Assembly (NCBI GenBank): GCA_025997755.1
Contig: BNVA01000026.1
Location: 1-16,691, forward strand
DNA length: 16,691 nucleotides
DNA from: Spirochaetia bacterium
Lineage (GTDB): Bacteria > Spirochaetota > Spirochaetia > Treponematales > Breznakiellaceae
Direction of reading: 5' to 3'
The notes beneath the pieces were generated by a model. That model searched no databases and had not been told where the DNA came from. It saw only the letters and a list, made by a program, of their open reading frames with translations. The translations under genes and the position numbers were made by a program. Positions 1 through 7,430 of this stretch are shown one piece after another. The stretch's first letter is position 1, and each line of letters begins with the position of its first letter.

Positions 1-251
1 CCCGGAATCTTAAACAAAATCGCCGTCATGCCGCCGCCGGTAATTGAAGCGCAATAAATTGCCACCAAGAAAGCAATAGCGCTGATCGCGTCCATCCTGT
101 AAGTAAAAGGAATACCCAAGGCGACCGCCATTGTGGCGCTTACGCCGGGCAACGCGCCGAACAGGGTTCCCAAAAAGACCGCAAAGACAAGAAACATGAG
201 CATTTTCGGCGCTAATATCACCGAAAATCCACTCACTAATAAATCTAACAT
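1..251 (-). CDS. tctA: TctA, tripartite tricarboxylate transporter large permease (5' part only)
   Basis: This is the N-terminal 83 codons of the large membrane subunit of a tripartite tricarboxylate transporter; the rest lies beyond the left edge. The minus-strand frame opens at the ATG at 251-249 and begins MLDLLVSGFSVILAPK. It contains the family's characteristic first block (LFGALPGVSATMAVALGIPF), followed by AIYCASITGGGMTAILFKIPG. In the TctA family this Gly/Pro-rich block lies between the first membrane segments. An AAGGA ribosome site lies about 8 bases upstream of the ATG. The gene follows tctB by 17 bases, so the two are co-transcribed. The role known for the family is sodium- or proton-driven uptake of citrate-like acids delivered by TctC. 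The substrate cannot be read from this part. I rejected a longer open frame at 10-288 on the same strand because it has no family features. Confidence 0.88.
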   Translation of the reverse strand, partial: MLDLLVSGFSVILAPKMLMFLVFAVFLGTLFGALPGVSATMAVALGIPFTYRMDAISAIAFLVAIYCASITGGGMTAILFKIP

Positions 252-268
252 ATTTTTTCCTTATCTCC

Positions 269-784
269 TTATTGAAAGATAGATTCAATGACTAAAGCAA
301 AACTCCGCAGAAACGGGACGTAGCCACGCGGAAGCATGATGCCCAAAAGCACGGAAAAGCCGACATACAGCAAAAACGTGATACCGATGGACATACCACC
401 AAGAAATAGAGGGCGTTTCTCGCCGAGCAAGATGCCGTAGCTCAGCAAAAACAACAGGCAGGTGGCAAAAAATCCCAGCGGTTCATACAATACCGCCATC
501 ACCATCAGCATAACCATGCCGATAAACAGCTTGCTCTTAACAAATTTTCCGATACCGGGGAGAAAGTCGACAAACGATTGCGCGATAGCTTCCTTTTTAT
601 TTCTTTTAAAGAAGTTAAATATATTTATGGCAAGAGCAATCACCAATAAAAACAATAAAAACTGCGGCCATTGTTCCGCGCCCAGCTCGCTCGCCGCTGA
701 CTTAGGCATCGTAGCTCCGACGTACCACCAACAAAACACCGAACCGGCCATAAGCAGAATATTTACAATCAATTCCAACGCCAT
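269..784 (-). CDS. tctB: TctB, tripartite tricarboxylate transporter small permease
   Basis: This is the small membrane subunit of the TTT transporter, 171 residues with about four hydrophobic segments (around residues 5-22, 43-56, 80-115 and 122-150). The order of a short N-terminal helix, a polar stretch (FKRNKKEAIAQ) and then three closely packed helices ending in GIMLPRG is typical of TctB. The open frame extends to 805, but I choose the ATG at 784 (MALELIVNILL) because AAGGAG lies 7 bases upstream of it and the hydrophobic helix then starts at once. The gene lies between tctC and tctA. TctB is poorly conserved across the family, so position in the operon is an important part of the call. 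A terminator-like hairpin lies just upstream, which should lower tctBA output relative to tctC. Confidence 0.88.
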   Translation of the reverse strand: MALELIVNILLMAGSVFCWWYVGATMPKSAASELGAEQWPQFLLFLLVIALAINIFNFFKRNKKEAIAQSFVDFLPGIGKFVKSKLFIGMVMLMVMAVLYEPLGFFATCLLFLLSYGILLGEKRPLFLGGMSIGITFLLYVGFSVLLGIMLPRGYVPFLRSFALVIESIFQ

Positions 785-802
785 TTTATGTCTCCTTAAA
801 CC

Positions 803-844
803 CAAAAAAAATACGGGAACAGGGCGGCTACCCTGTTCCCGTAT
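803..844 (-). terminator. Intrinsic terminator or attenuator between tctC and tctB
   Basis: A perfect 14-bp inverted repeat (ATACGGGAACAGGG at 811-824 with its complement at 831-844, 6-base loop) is followed on the minus strand by eight U residues (the A run at 804-811). It lies just past the tctC stop codon and before the tctB ribosome site. Partial termination here would give more of the binding protein than of the membrane subunits, a common arrangement for binding-protein-dependent transporters. The dosage role is inferred; the hairpin is seen directly. Confidence 0.88.
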
Positions 845-850
845 TGTAAA

Positions 851-1882
851 CTATTTAAGTATATTGATTGCCTTGAGGTAATCAGTAAACACGACGTACT
901 CTTGTTCCGCGAGCGCGATAGTTGTCGCGGAGTCGGAATAACCGGTTCTATCCAGATAGCCCGCATTCTTCATGAATTCCTGATAGGCTGGCATATCGTA
1001 TGCCTTTTTTAGGGCCGCCGCCATCGAGTCAAGCGCCGCTTGCGGGGTGCCGCTTCTGGCATAGATACCGCGCCACGTACCGATGTAGGCATTATATCCA
1101 AGTTCGCCGGTAGACAGTATATTGGGGAAACTCGACATGCGCTTTTCGACCATCGCCACCAACGGCACAATATCGCCTGACGCGATAAGACCGGCAACTT
1201 CGTCGGCACCGGAAATAGCCAGCGTCAGATGCCCGCCGACCTGCGCCGAGCTGATTTCCGCTCCGCCGCCATAAGCTACGGTTTTGATGTACTTGTCAAC
1301 GTCGGCAAGGCTCACGCCAAGACCGGCGGCTAATACTTGCCGGAGAGACGCGGCATCGGCACCCGTAGCAGTGAGCATACCGCAGGAAAGTTCTTGCGGA
1401 TGCGCTTTCGCGTATTCAACGAAACTGTTGAAATCGGTGAATTTACCCTGCATCGCTTTTTTGGAAGCCGTCAAAATGTTGGTGGAATGCACCAGCTTTG
1501 CGACCGGCACCATTTCTTTGCGGTAGTCAAAAGGCAGAATTTTTTGCAGGTCCAGCATGATGATGGACTGGGTGCTGAGCGTGTAGGTGTAACCATCGGC
1601 AGGCTGCTTGTAGGTAAAGTTCAAACCATTCGCGCCACCCGCTCCTTCAACGTTGACGATTTCGACCGGAACGCCCAAGACTTCTTGAAGTAAGGGCTGC
1701 AAGGGGCGAAGGGTTCCGTCAGCGCCGCCGCCGACACCCCAGGGACAGACGAGCGTAACTTTGCGCTCCCATTTCCATCCGCCCGCGTCGGCGCTGCTTT
1801 GGGCAGCGGATTTTTTGCTGCATCCGGCGCCCAAGACAACCAACAATGCCGCGACAAGCGTTACACTTGCAATTTTTTTCAT
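851..1882 (-). CDS. tctC: TctC/Bug-family tricarboxylate-binding lipoprotein
   Basis: This is the extracytoplasmic solute receptor of the TTT transporter, 343 residues. The N-terminus is a lipoprotein signal: MKKIASV, then a hydrophobic stretch to the lipobox LGAGC with the lipidated Cys at residue 21. The mature protein has the Bug-family pattern: the first strand and glycine-rich loop VTLVCPWGVGGGADGTLRPL, then VEIVNVEGAGGANGLNF, and a late YIGTWRGIYARSGTP block where Bug proteins bind the carboxylate through main-chain contacts. The frame extends to 1900, but GGAGG lies just upstream of the ATG at 1882 and the signal peptide starts there. The stop codon is TAG. The gene lies 36 bases after the esterase gene. 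Citrate or a related tricarboxylate is a reasonable ligand given citC and citXG nearby, but Bug proteins bind many acids. Confidence 0.92.
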   Translation of the reverse strand: MKKIASVTLVAALLVVLGAGCSKKSAAQSSADAGGWKWERKVTLVCPWGVGGGADGTLRPLQPLLQEVLGVPVEIVNVEGAGGANGLNFTYKQPADGYTYTLSTQSIIMLDLQKILPFDYRKEMVPVAKLVHSTNILTASKKAMQGKFTDFNSFVEYAKAHPQELSCGMLTATGADAASLRQVLAAGLGVSLADVDKYIKTVAYGGGAEISSAQVGGHLTLAISGADEVAGLIASGDIVPLVAMVEKRMSSFPNILSTGELGYNAYIGTWRGIYARSGTPQAALDSMAAALKKAYDMPAYQEFMKNAGYLDRTGYSDSATTIALAEQEYVVFTDYLKAINILK

Positions 1883-1918
1883 TTCTTTCCTCCATAACAA
1901 AAATATTGATAATCGCGA

Positions 1919-2719
1919 TCACAGATCGCGGAAAATCCACCGAACCGCATCGGGAAAACGCAATCGCCAGCCGCCCTGGGTATGGGTCAAACCCTTGAGC
2001 ACCCGATACTTGAGCTGGGTTTCGTCAAACCCGCAGGCGGTAAAACGCTCATACATTATCTTTGTTCCCTCAAGGAACTGTTCACCGGTGGTAAGCCGAC
2101 CCTGCTCGTTGGTACTCACGTCAAGATAGATATACTTGATATGATCCAGATTTGCCTGTTCCAGGGTTGCATCCAGGCAATCCATCCAGTTATAGAAGGA
2201 GCCGCTGATGCACAACAAGCGGGAAAAGGCCTCAGGATGCATAAGCACCCCATAAGTAGAAACGATTGTCCCGCTGCTAAAGCCGCCTAGTCCCGTATAG
2301 ACAGCTTGTTTTCTGGTGCGGTAATTCGCGTCAATCCAAGGCTTAAGCTCCCGCACCAGCCACTCAAGATATTCTTTGCCGGTTCCCGCTACCTCGCTCT
2401 CATAAGAGCTCCATTCAGGCACGGTAAAACGTTTGGTATAGGGGGCATACTGGATGCTCCGCTCCCGGTTTGTGGCGGGACAGTCAATGCCGACGATGAT
2501 TACCTGGGGCAGAAAGCGGGCGTAATCGGCGTAATAATCGGCATAGCGTATGCTGTGCCCTGAAAAACTGTCCTCATCCTTGAAAATATCCTGACCGTCG
2601 TTCATATACAACACCGGATAGAGTCTGTCCCCTTCTTCGTATCCGTTGGGAGTCATCACCCGGAAGGTAACATCCCGTTCAAAAGGCGTCAGCTTGGTCT
2701 GAAATACTTCTATCTTCAT
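1919..2719 (-). CDS. Alpha/beta-hydrolase esterase, Fes/esterase D-like family
   Basis: This is a 266-residue alpha/beta hydrolase of the putative esterase family that includes enterochelin esterase and esterase D. It has no signal peptide, so it is probably cytoplasmic. Visible family features are an early strand with YPVLYMNDGQDIF (34-46), the nucleophile elbow GFSSG with Ser148, a later strand ending YLDVSTNEQG that may supply the acid (Asp200), and the catalytic His at GLTHTQGGW (His246), followed by the usual RFPDAVRWIF end. All three catalytic positions appear intact. It is first in the operon with tctCBA, which suggests that it cleaves an ester of the imported acid or acts on a compound taken up by this transporter. 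That link is inferred from position only. The start follows a weak AAGG ribosome site and lies about 30 bases from the LacI-type operator. Confidence 0.82.
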   Translation of the reverse strand: MKIEVFQTKLTPFERDVTFRVMTPNGYEEGDRLYPVLYMNDGQDIFKDEDSFSGHSIRYADYYADYARFLPQVIIVGIDCPATNRERSIQYAPYTKRFTVPEWSSYESEVAGTGKEYLEWLVRELKPWIDANYRTRKQAVYTGLGGFSSGTIVSTYGVLMHPEAFSRLLCISGSFYNWMDCLDATLEQANLDHIKYIYLDVSTNEQGRLTTGEQFLEGTKIMYERFTACGFDETQLKYRVLKGLTHTQGGWRLRFPDAVRWIFRDL

Positions 2720-2750
2720 ATCAATGCCTTAAGGCCCGTTTCGGCGCCAA

Positions 2751-2770
2751 ATGATAAAACGTTTTATCAT
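2751..2770. promoter_or_regulatory. Perfect 20-bp palindromic operator, LacI-type
   Basis: The bases at 2751-2770 form an exact palindrome, ATGATAAAAC followed by its complement, with a central CG as in LacI/GalR operators. It begins 5 bases downstream of the -10 of the leftward promoter, where a bound repressor would block transcription of the esterase-tctCBA operon. The divergently encoded LacI-family protein at 2948 is the obvious ligand. A half-matching copy lies beside its own promoter. Confidence 0.85.
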
Positions 2771-2775
2771 TTTTT

Positions 2776-2804
2776 ATTATAAGGGCAGATATTACGTTTA
2801 TCAA
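2776..2804 (-). promoter_or_regulatory. Sigma-70 promoter of the esterase-tctCBA operon
   Basis: On the minus strand, TTGATA (2804-2799) is separated by exactly 17 bases from a consensus TATAAT (2781-2776). Transcription would start inside or next to the palindromic operator at 2751-2770 and run left into the esterase gene. No other good match was seen in the 2720-2930 intergenic region for this direction. Confidence 0.75.
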
Positions 2805-2886
2805 GCAAAATATTTCAAAAAATATGATTTTCCTTGAAAATTTATGCGAATTTTTCCCCTGCCGGTTGATTTTTTGCCGCTTTTGC

Positions 2887-2915
2887 TTGTCATTATTTTA
2901 AAAACCATTTATACT
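2887..2915 (+). promoter_or_regulatory. Sigma-70 promoter of the lacI-type regulator operon
   Basis: TTGTCA (2887-2892), a 17-base spacer and TATACT (2910-2915) form a good promoter reading right into the regulator gene. The second operator copy begins at the next base, 2916. This mirrors the layout of the leftward promoter and suggests autorepression. Confidence 0.72.
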
Positions 2916-2935
2916 ATGATAAAACGCTTTTGCTG
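2916..2935. promoter_or_regulatory. Second, half-conserved LacI-type operator
   Basis: The left half ATGATAAAACG is identical to the perfect palindrome at 2751-2770, while the right half (CTTTTGCTG) matches only in part. It directly follows the -10 of the regulator's promoter. Weaker binding here than at the perfect site would make autorepression milder than repression of the transporter operon. The two sites are 165 bp apart, so looping by a tetramer is possible. Confidence 0.62.
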
Positions 2936-2947
2936 CACGAGGTTGTT

Positions 2948-3973
2948 TTGGGTGTTAGCATAAAAGATATTGCAAAAAAAACAGGGCTTTCAATAACCTC
3001 TATTTCTCTGGTGCTGAACAAGAAGGAAAACCGCATTTCGGAAAAAACCCGTCAAATAATAGAAAACGCCGCACAAGAATTGAATTATTCCCCAAACCAT
3101 GCCGCAGTAAGCCTTTCTACCAGAAAAACCAACCTGATTGCGCTGATCATCCCGAGGGGGACTCTGTATTATTTTGGCGATTTGGTTTCTTCTATGGAGA
3201 ACGCCTGCCGAAACGCCGGCTATTGCCTGAGCATTTCCCTTCCCGAAGGGGACTGGGATTCTTGCCTGGAAGCGATTCAAGAAATGCTGCGGCGCAACGC
3301 GGACGGTATTATTTTTGATCCTCCACATTTCGACGGCGACTATTACCAGGCATATATGGACATGGTTTCAAATGCCGAGACTCCAGTCAGCGCCCTTGCC
3401 AGCATAGGAGCGCAGCTATTACCGAATTCGATTCTGCCGGATCACCGGCATGGCGGTTACCTTGCCGCATCTCACTTGCTGGAACTGGGACATACCCGCA
3501 TAGCTTTTATCGCCGGTCCCGGAAAAGGTTATTTGGAAACGGAACTGCTTTCCGGCATTGAGGAAGCTCTGGAGGAACACCTGCTAAAGCCGGAAACCCT
3601 GCCCACGCTCTTTGGCGAGAACACCGCCGCATTCGGCTACGAAGGACTGGACACGTTGCTCAAAACCTATCCTGAGGGCGGTGTTTCGGCTATTATTACC
3701 GGCTCCGATATTATTGCCGGCGGGGTGCTGCGCCGCGCCTACGAGTTGGGCATCAACGTTCCCCGGCAGCTTTCGGTAGTGGGCTATGGAAACATATCTT
3801 CCGGCGCTGAATTTTTTGTATCCCTCACCACAGTATCCATTCACTATGACAGGATTGCCCGCAAAGCAGTCAACCTCATCAGAAAACTTAATCATGACAG
3901 TCAATCCTTTACGCCGGAACTGGTTAACCCCTCGCTGATAGTTCGGGAAAGCACGGCGGAAGCAAAAATATAG
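2948..3973 (+). CDS. LacI/GalR-family transcriptional regulator
   Basis: This is a 341-residue one-component regulator. Residues 3-60 are the LacI-type DNA-binding head: SIKDIAKKTGLSITSISLVL (helix-turn-helix), then RISEKTRQIIENAAQELNYSPN and the hinge region AAVSLSTRKT. The rest is a periplasmic-binding-protein-like effector domain (LIALIIP..., ADGIIFDPP, LGHTRIAFIAGP, SAIITGSDIIAGGVLRRAYELG, SVVGYG). The frame is open from a TTG at 2930. I prefer the TTG at 2948 (MGVSIKD) because GAGG lies 5 bases upstream and the operator would otherwise overlap codons. It is first in an operon with the hydratase, AbrB-like protein, citC and citXG, and diverges from esterase-tctCBA. The two TGATAAAACG operators point to control of both operons. 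The effector is probably the transported acid or a derivative of it, which is an inference. Confidence 0.9.
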   Translation: MGVSIKDIAKKTGLSITSISLVLNKKENRISEKTRQIIENAAQELNYSPNHAAVSLSTRKTNLIALIIPRGTLYYFGDLVSSMENACRNAGYCLSISLPEGDWDSCLEAIQEMLRRNADGIIFDPPHFDGDYYQAYMDMVSNAETPVSALASIGAQLLPNSILPDHRHGGYLAASHLLELGHTRIAFIAGPGKGYLETELLSGIEEALEEHLLKPETLPTLFGENTAAFGYEGLDTLLKTYPEGGVSAIITGSDIIAGGVLRRAYELGINVPRQLSVVGYGNISSGAEFFVSLTTVSIHYDRIARKAVNLIRKLNHDSQSFTPELVNPSLIVRESTAEAKI

Positions 3974-3997
3974 CAAAACTATTAAGGAGGTTTTTGT

Positions 3998-6289
3998 ATG
4001 ATCAAACTTTACGACACCGGCGCGTATCTTGTCCGGGGGACTGAAATTGTAAAAGACGACGCTGAGGCGTCCGCCAAATTGAAACAACTGGGCGTGAGCG
4101 CTTCCAAAGGCGAAGCCCGCAAGGGAACGATTGCATACGGGATTTTGTCGGCTCACAACCAAAGCAGTGATGGGCAAAATCTGCAAATCAAATTCGATTC
4201 CCTCACTTCCCATGACATCACCTACGTGGGCATCATTCAGACCGCCCGGGCCAGCGGCATGGAAAAATTCCCCATCCCCTATGTGCTCACCAACTGCCAT
4301 AACAGCCTCTGCGCCGTTGGCGGCACCATCAACCAGGACGATCATGTGTTCGCCCTGTCCGCGGCGAAAAAATACGGCGGCGTATACGTTCCGCCCCACC
4401 TCGCAGTGATACACACATACAACCGCGAGATGATGGCAGGCTGCGGCAAGATGATCCTGGGATCTGACAGCCATACCCGCTACGGCGCGCTGGGAACGAT
4501 GGCCGTAGGCGAAGGCGGCGGCGAGCTTGCAAAGCAACTGGTGGGCCGCACCTACGACATCGCGTATCCGCAAGTAGTTGGGGTGTACCTAACAGGAGAA
4601 CCCGCGAAGGGAGTTGGCCCCCACGACGTGGCGCTTTCGATTATCGCGGCGGTGTTCAAAAACGGTTACACGAAAAACAAGGTGATGGAATTCGTGGGCG
4701 ACGGCGCGGCAAAGCTGCCGGTTGATTTCCGCAACGGCATTGACGTGATGACCACCGAGACCACCTGCTGGACATCGATCTGGAAAACCGATAGAGCGGT
4801 AAAGGACTACCTCGCAGTCCGGGGACGTGCCGACGATTACAAGGAACTCGCTCCCGCGGACACAGCCTATTACGATGGATTCGTGTATGTGGATCTTTCA
4901 AAGATAGAGCCATGTATCGCTATGCCCTTTCATCCGAGTAATGTATTTACCATTAAAGAACTACAGCAAAACGCCAAAGATATTCTGGCCAAGTGTGAAG
5001 AAGACGGACTCAAAGCTCTGGGCGTGCCGGGACTCAAGCTCAACCTGAAAGAAAAATACCATGACGGCGGCGTCTGGGCGGAGCAGGCGGTAATCGTGGG
5101 CTGTTCGGGCGGCATTTTCGACAACATCATGGCGGCGGCGGACATTGTGAAGGGCAAATCAATCGGCAATGGCAACTTTACCGCGAGCGTATACCCCGAA
5201 AGCCAGCCCACCTACCTTGAACTGGTGAAGAACGGCGCGGTGGAAACTTTTATGAACGCCGGTTTCCTTGTGCGGGAAGCCTTCTGCGGCCCCTGTTTTG
5301 GCGCGGGCGACACTCCCGCCAACGGCGAGCTTTCGATCCGCCACGCTACCCGCAACTTCCCCAACCGCGAAGGCTCCAAGCCCAATGAAGGGCAGATTTC
5401 GTCGGTGGCACTCATGGACGCCCGTTCAATTGCCGCCACCGCAATTAATGGCGGTCGTATTACCGCCGCCACCGAGCTTGATGTGTCCTACGGCAAATAC
5501 CAGTTCTTCTTTGACCGGGGCGTATACGACAAACGTGTATACGACGGCTTTGGGAAACCGTTACCCGAAACGGAACTTATTTTCGGTCCCAACATCAAGG
5601 ACTGGCCCAAAATGCCCGCCTTGCCGGACTTCCTGCTCATCAAAATCGTGAGCTTCATCACCGATCCGGTTACCACCACCGACGAGCTTATCCCCTCAGG
5701 TGAAACTTCGTCCTACCGCTCCAACCCGCTGCGGCTCGCCGAGTTTACCCTAAGCCGGAAAGACCCGAATTATGTGCAAAAGGCAAAGGAAGTGCAGGGC
5801 TTTGAAACAGAGCGCCGGAGCGGAAAGGCAACGGCTGAAATTGACGCCGTGCTGAAAAAAATTCAATCTATCGCGGGCTTCGCGGGACTGTCCCTTGCGG
5901 ACTTACGTCTAGGCAGCGCCATTTTTGCCCGCAAACCCGGCGACGGCTCTGCCCGGGAACAGGCTGCGTCCTGCCAGCGGGTGCTCGGCGCGTCGGCAAA
6001 CCTGGCCATGGAATACGCCACCAAACGCTACCGCTCGAACCTTATCAACTGGGGTATCCTGCCCTTCGTGGTAAAAGACGAAAAGGCGTTCGGTCTTGGG
6101 GATTATGTGTTCTTTCCGGACACCAAAAAGGCGGTGCGGGAAAAAGCGGAAACCATTAAAGGCTATGTGATAGGCGATTCTATAAACGAAATCAGCGCCT
6201 TGTTAGGTGAACTAACCGATACGGAGCGGCAGATACTGATAGACGGCTGCCTTATCAACTATTACGCGAATGTCCCTGAAAAGGGTTAA
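3998..6289 (+). CDS. Aconitase-superfamily hydratase, YbhJ-like
   Basis: This is a 763-residue aconitase-superfamily protein, probably a cytoplasmic iron-sulfur hydratase. Family marks include GSDSHTRYGALG (155-166), GCSGG with Cys369 in place of the usual GSCTN cysteine block, CGPCFGAG with Cys430 and Cys433, and ATRNFPNREGS (450-460), which matches the aconitase S/R-N-F-x-x-R-x-G substrate loop. Three candidate cluster ligands are therefore present. The length and the modified cysteine blocks resemble the uncharacterised E. coli YbhJ group more than AcnA or AcnB. AAGGAGG lies 7 bases before the ATG, and the gene follows the regulator by 24 bases. With a tricarboxylate importer and citrate lyase accessory genes around it, a substrate such as a citrate isomer or related tricarboxylate is likely. 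The exact reaction is not known to me. Confidence 0.87.
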   Translation: MIKLYDTGAYLVRGTEIVKDDAEASAKLKQLGVSASKGEARKGTIAYGILSAHNQSSDGQNLQIKFDSLTSHDITYVGIIQTARASGMEKFPIPYVLTNCHNSLCAVGGTINQDDHVFALSAAKKYGGVYVPPHLAVIHTYNREMMAGCGKMILGSDSHTRYGALGTMAVGEGGGELAKQLVGRTYDIAYPQVVGVYLTGEPAKGVGPHDVALSIIAAVFKNGYTKNKVMEFVGDGAAKLPVDFRNGIDVMTTETTCWTSIWKTDRAVKDYLAVRGRADDYKELAPADTAYYDGFVYVDLSKIEPCIAMPFHPSNVFTIKELQQNAKDILAKCEEDGLKALGVPGLKLNLKEKYHDGGVWAEQAVIVGCSGGIFDNIMAAADIVKGKSIGNGNFTASVYPESQPTYLELVKNGAVETFMNAGFLVREAFCGPCFGAGDTPANGELSIRHATRNFPNREGSKPNEGQISSVALMDARSIAATAINGGRITAATELDVSYGKYQFFFDRGVYDKRVYDGFGKPLPETELIFGPNIKDWPKMPALPDFLLIKIVSFITDPVTTTDELIPSGETSSYRSNPLRLAEFTLSRKDPNYVQKAKEVQGFETERRSGKATAEIDAVLKKIQSIAGFAGLSLADLRLGSAIFARKPGDGSAREQAASCQRVLGASANLAMEYATKRYRSNLINWGILPFVVKDEKAFGLGDYVFFPDTKKAVREKAETIKGYVIGDSINEISALLGELTDTERQILIDGCLINYYANVPEKG

Positions 6290-6300
6290 ATGACGCATAT

Positions 6301-7422
6301 ATGCTCCGGCTTGTTTTAATCAACATCCCGCTCACCCTTTTGGCGGGCGGGTTGTTTGGCGTAATTTTCATTTTATTGAAAATTCCCAACGGATTGCGTA
6401 TTGGCGCTATGCTGGGGACTGCCCTGCTCAGCGTTTTTTTCAACGCCGCCTATATGCCCTCGCCTACCCGTTTCGTGGTGCAGGTCATCGCCGGAGCGCT
6501 GATCGGCTGTTCAATGGAAAAAAGCGACATTAAATGCCTGCCGCTGGTGGTAAAACCAATAATCATCATGCTCTTCACTTTTCTCGCGCTCAACATCGGC
6601 GCGGGTGTCCTTATTCATCTGGTTAGCCCGATTGACCTTCTGACCGCGCTGATGTGCGTCATCCCCGGCGGCGTTACCGACACGCCGATTATTGCCGCCG
6701 ACATGGGGGCGGACACCCCAAAAGTCGCCCTTGCCCAGCTTGCCCGCTACATTCTGGGGGTCGGGGCTTTCCCGCCCATGATCTTCGCCTATGACAATAT
6801 GCGGGTCAAAATGGAGGCGCGAAAAACGGCGCAGTGGGCGGAAAAGAGCGATGCCCCGGAGACGGTCACTAGGGATACCGGCGCGGCGGGCAGAAATATA
6901 AAGCGGGTAAAATCGACCGTAAAATCGCCGCTGGCTTTCGTTTGTACCATGATTGCAGGCTTAGCAGCGGGTTTCGTGGGCGATCTGAGCGGCATTCCGG
7001 CGGGGACTTTTTTATTCGCCCTTGTCGCGGTGCTGGCGCTGCGGCTCTGTTTTGATTTCGCATATCTTCCCCCCTGGGTAAAAAAAGTCGCCCTCCTGGT
7101 CAGCGGCTGTTATATCGGCAGCGCCATTACCATGAACGACGTGCGGGGTTTCAAACTGCTTGCCATACCCGTCGTCATAATTCTCGCGGGGTATATCATC
7201 AACTGTTTTGTTACGGGAAAATTGCTCAGCAAAACCTGCGGTTTTAACCGCAAAGAGGGGATGCTCATTACCACCCCCGCCGGCGCTTCCGACATTGCCC
7301 TGAGTTCCTCAGACATCGGCGTTGAAAACACGTCGATTATCATCATCCAGATTTTCCGCGCCGTGATCGCTATGTCGGTATTTCCCCAGATCATCAATCT
7401 GTTGGCGTTTTTGTTCGGCTGA
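6301..7422 (+). CDS. AbrB-family duplicated membrane protein (COG3180 type)
   Basis: This is a 373-residue polytopic membrane protein with roughly 9-10 hydrophobic segments and a polar central linker (about residues 175-205). The two halves repeat the same block: IPGGVTDTPIIAADMGADTPKVALAQLARYI in the first half and TPAGASDIALSSSDIGVENTSIIIIQIFRAV in the second. This is the internal duplication of the AbrB membrane family, often mislabelled 'ammonia monooxygenase' or 'transcriptional regulator'. Members are often found beside TctABC-type transporters. It starts 11 bases after the hydratase with no clear ribosome site, which suggests translational coupling, and it is followed closely by citC. 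Its role here is probably transport of an organic acid or a product, inferred from topology and context only. Confidence 0.82.
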   Translation: MLRLVLINIPLTLLAGGLFGVIFILLKIPNGLRIGAMLGTALLSVFFNAAYMPSPTRFVVQVIAGALIGCSMEKSDIKCLPLVVKPIIIMLFTFLALNIGAGVLIHLVSPIDLLTALMCVIPGGVTDTPIIAADMGADTPKVALAQLARYILGVGAFPPMIFAYDNMRVKMEARKTAQWAEKSDAPETVTRDTGAAGRNIKRVKSTVKSPLAFVCTMIAGLAAGFVGDLSGIPAGTFLFALVAVLALRLCFDFAYLPPWVKKVALLVSGCYIGSAITMNDVRGFKLLAIPVVIILAGYIINCFVTGKLLSKTCGFNRKEGMLITTPAGASDIALSSSDIGVENTSIIIIQIFRAVIAMSVFPQIINLLAFLFG

Positions 7423-7430
7423 GGGGTTAT

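Noticed and set aside
10..288. 92-codon minus-strand open frame at the left edge
   Set aside because: The overlapping frame starting at 251 encodes a clear TctA N-terminus, so this one is an out-of-frame shadow.
3584..4573. Long minus-strand open frame opposite the regulator and hydratase genes
   Set aside because: It is a shadow of GC-rich coding sequence on the plus strand; the translation has no domain features. The same holds for the long minus-strand frame at 8405-9502.
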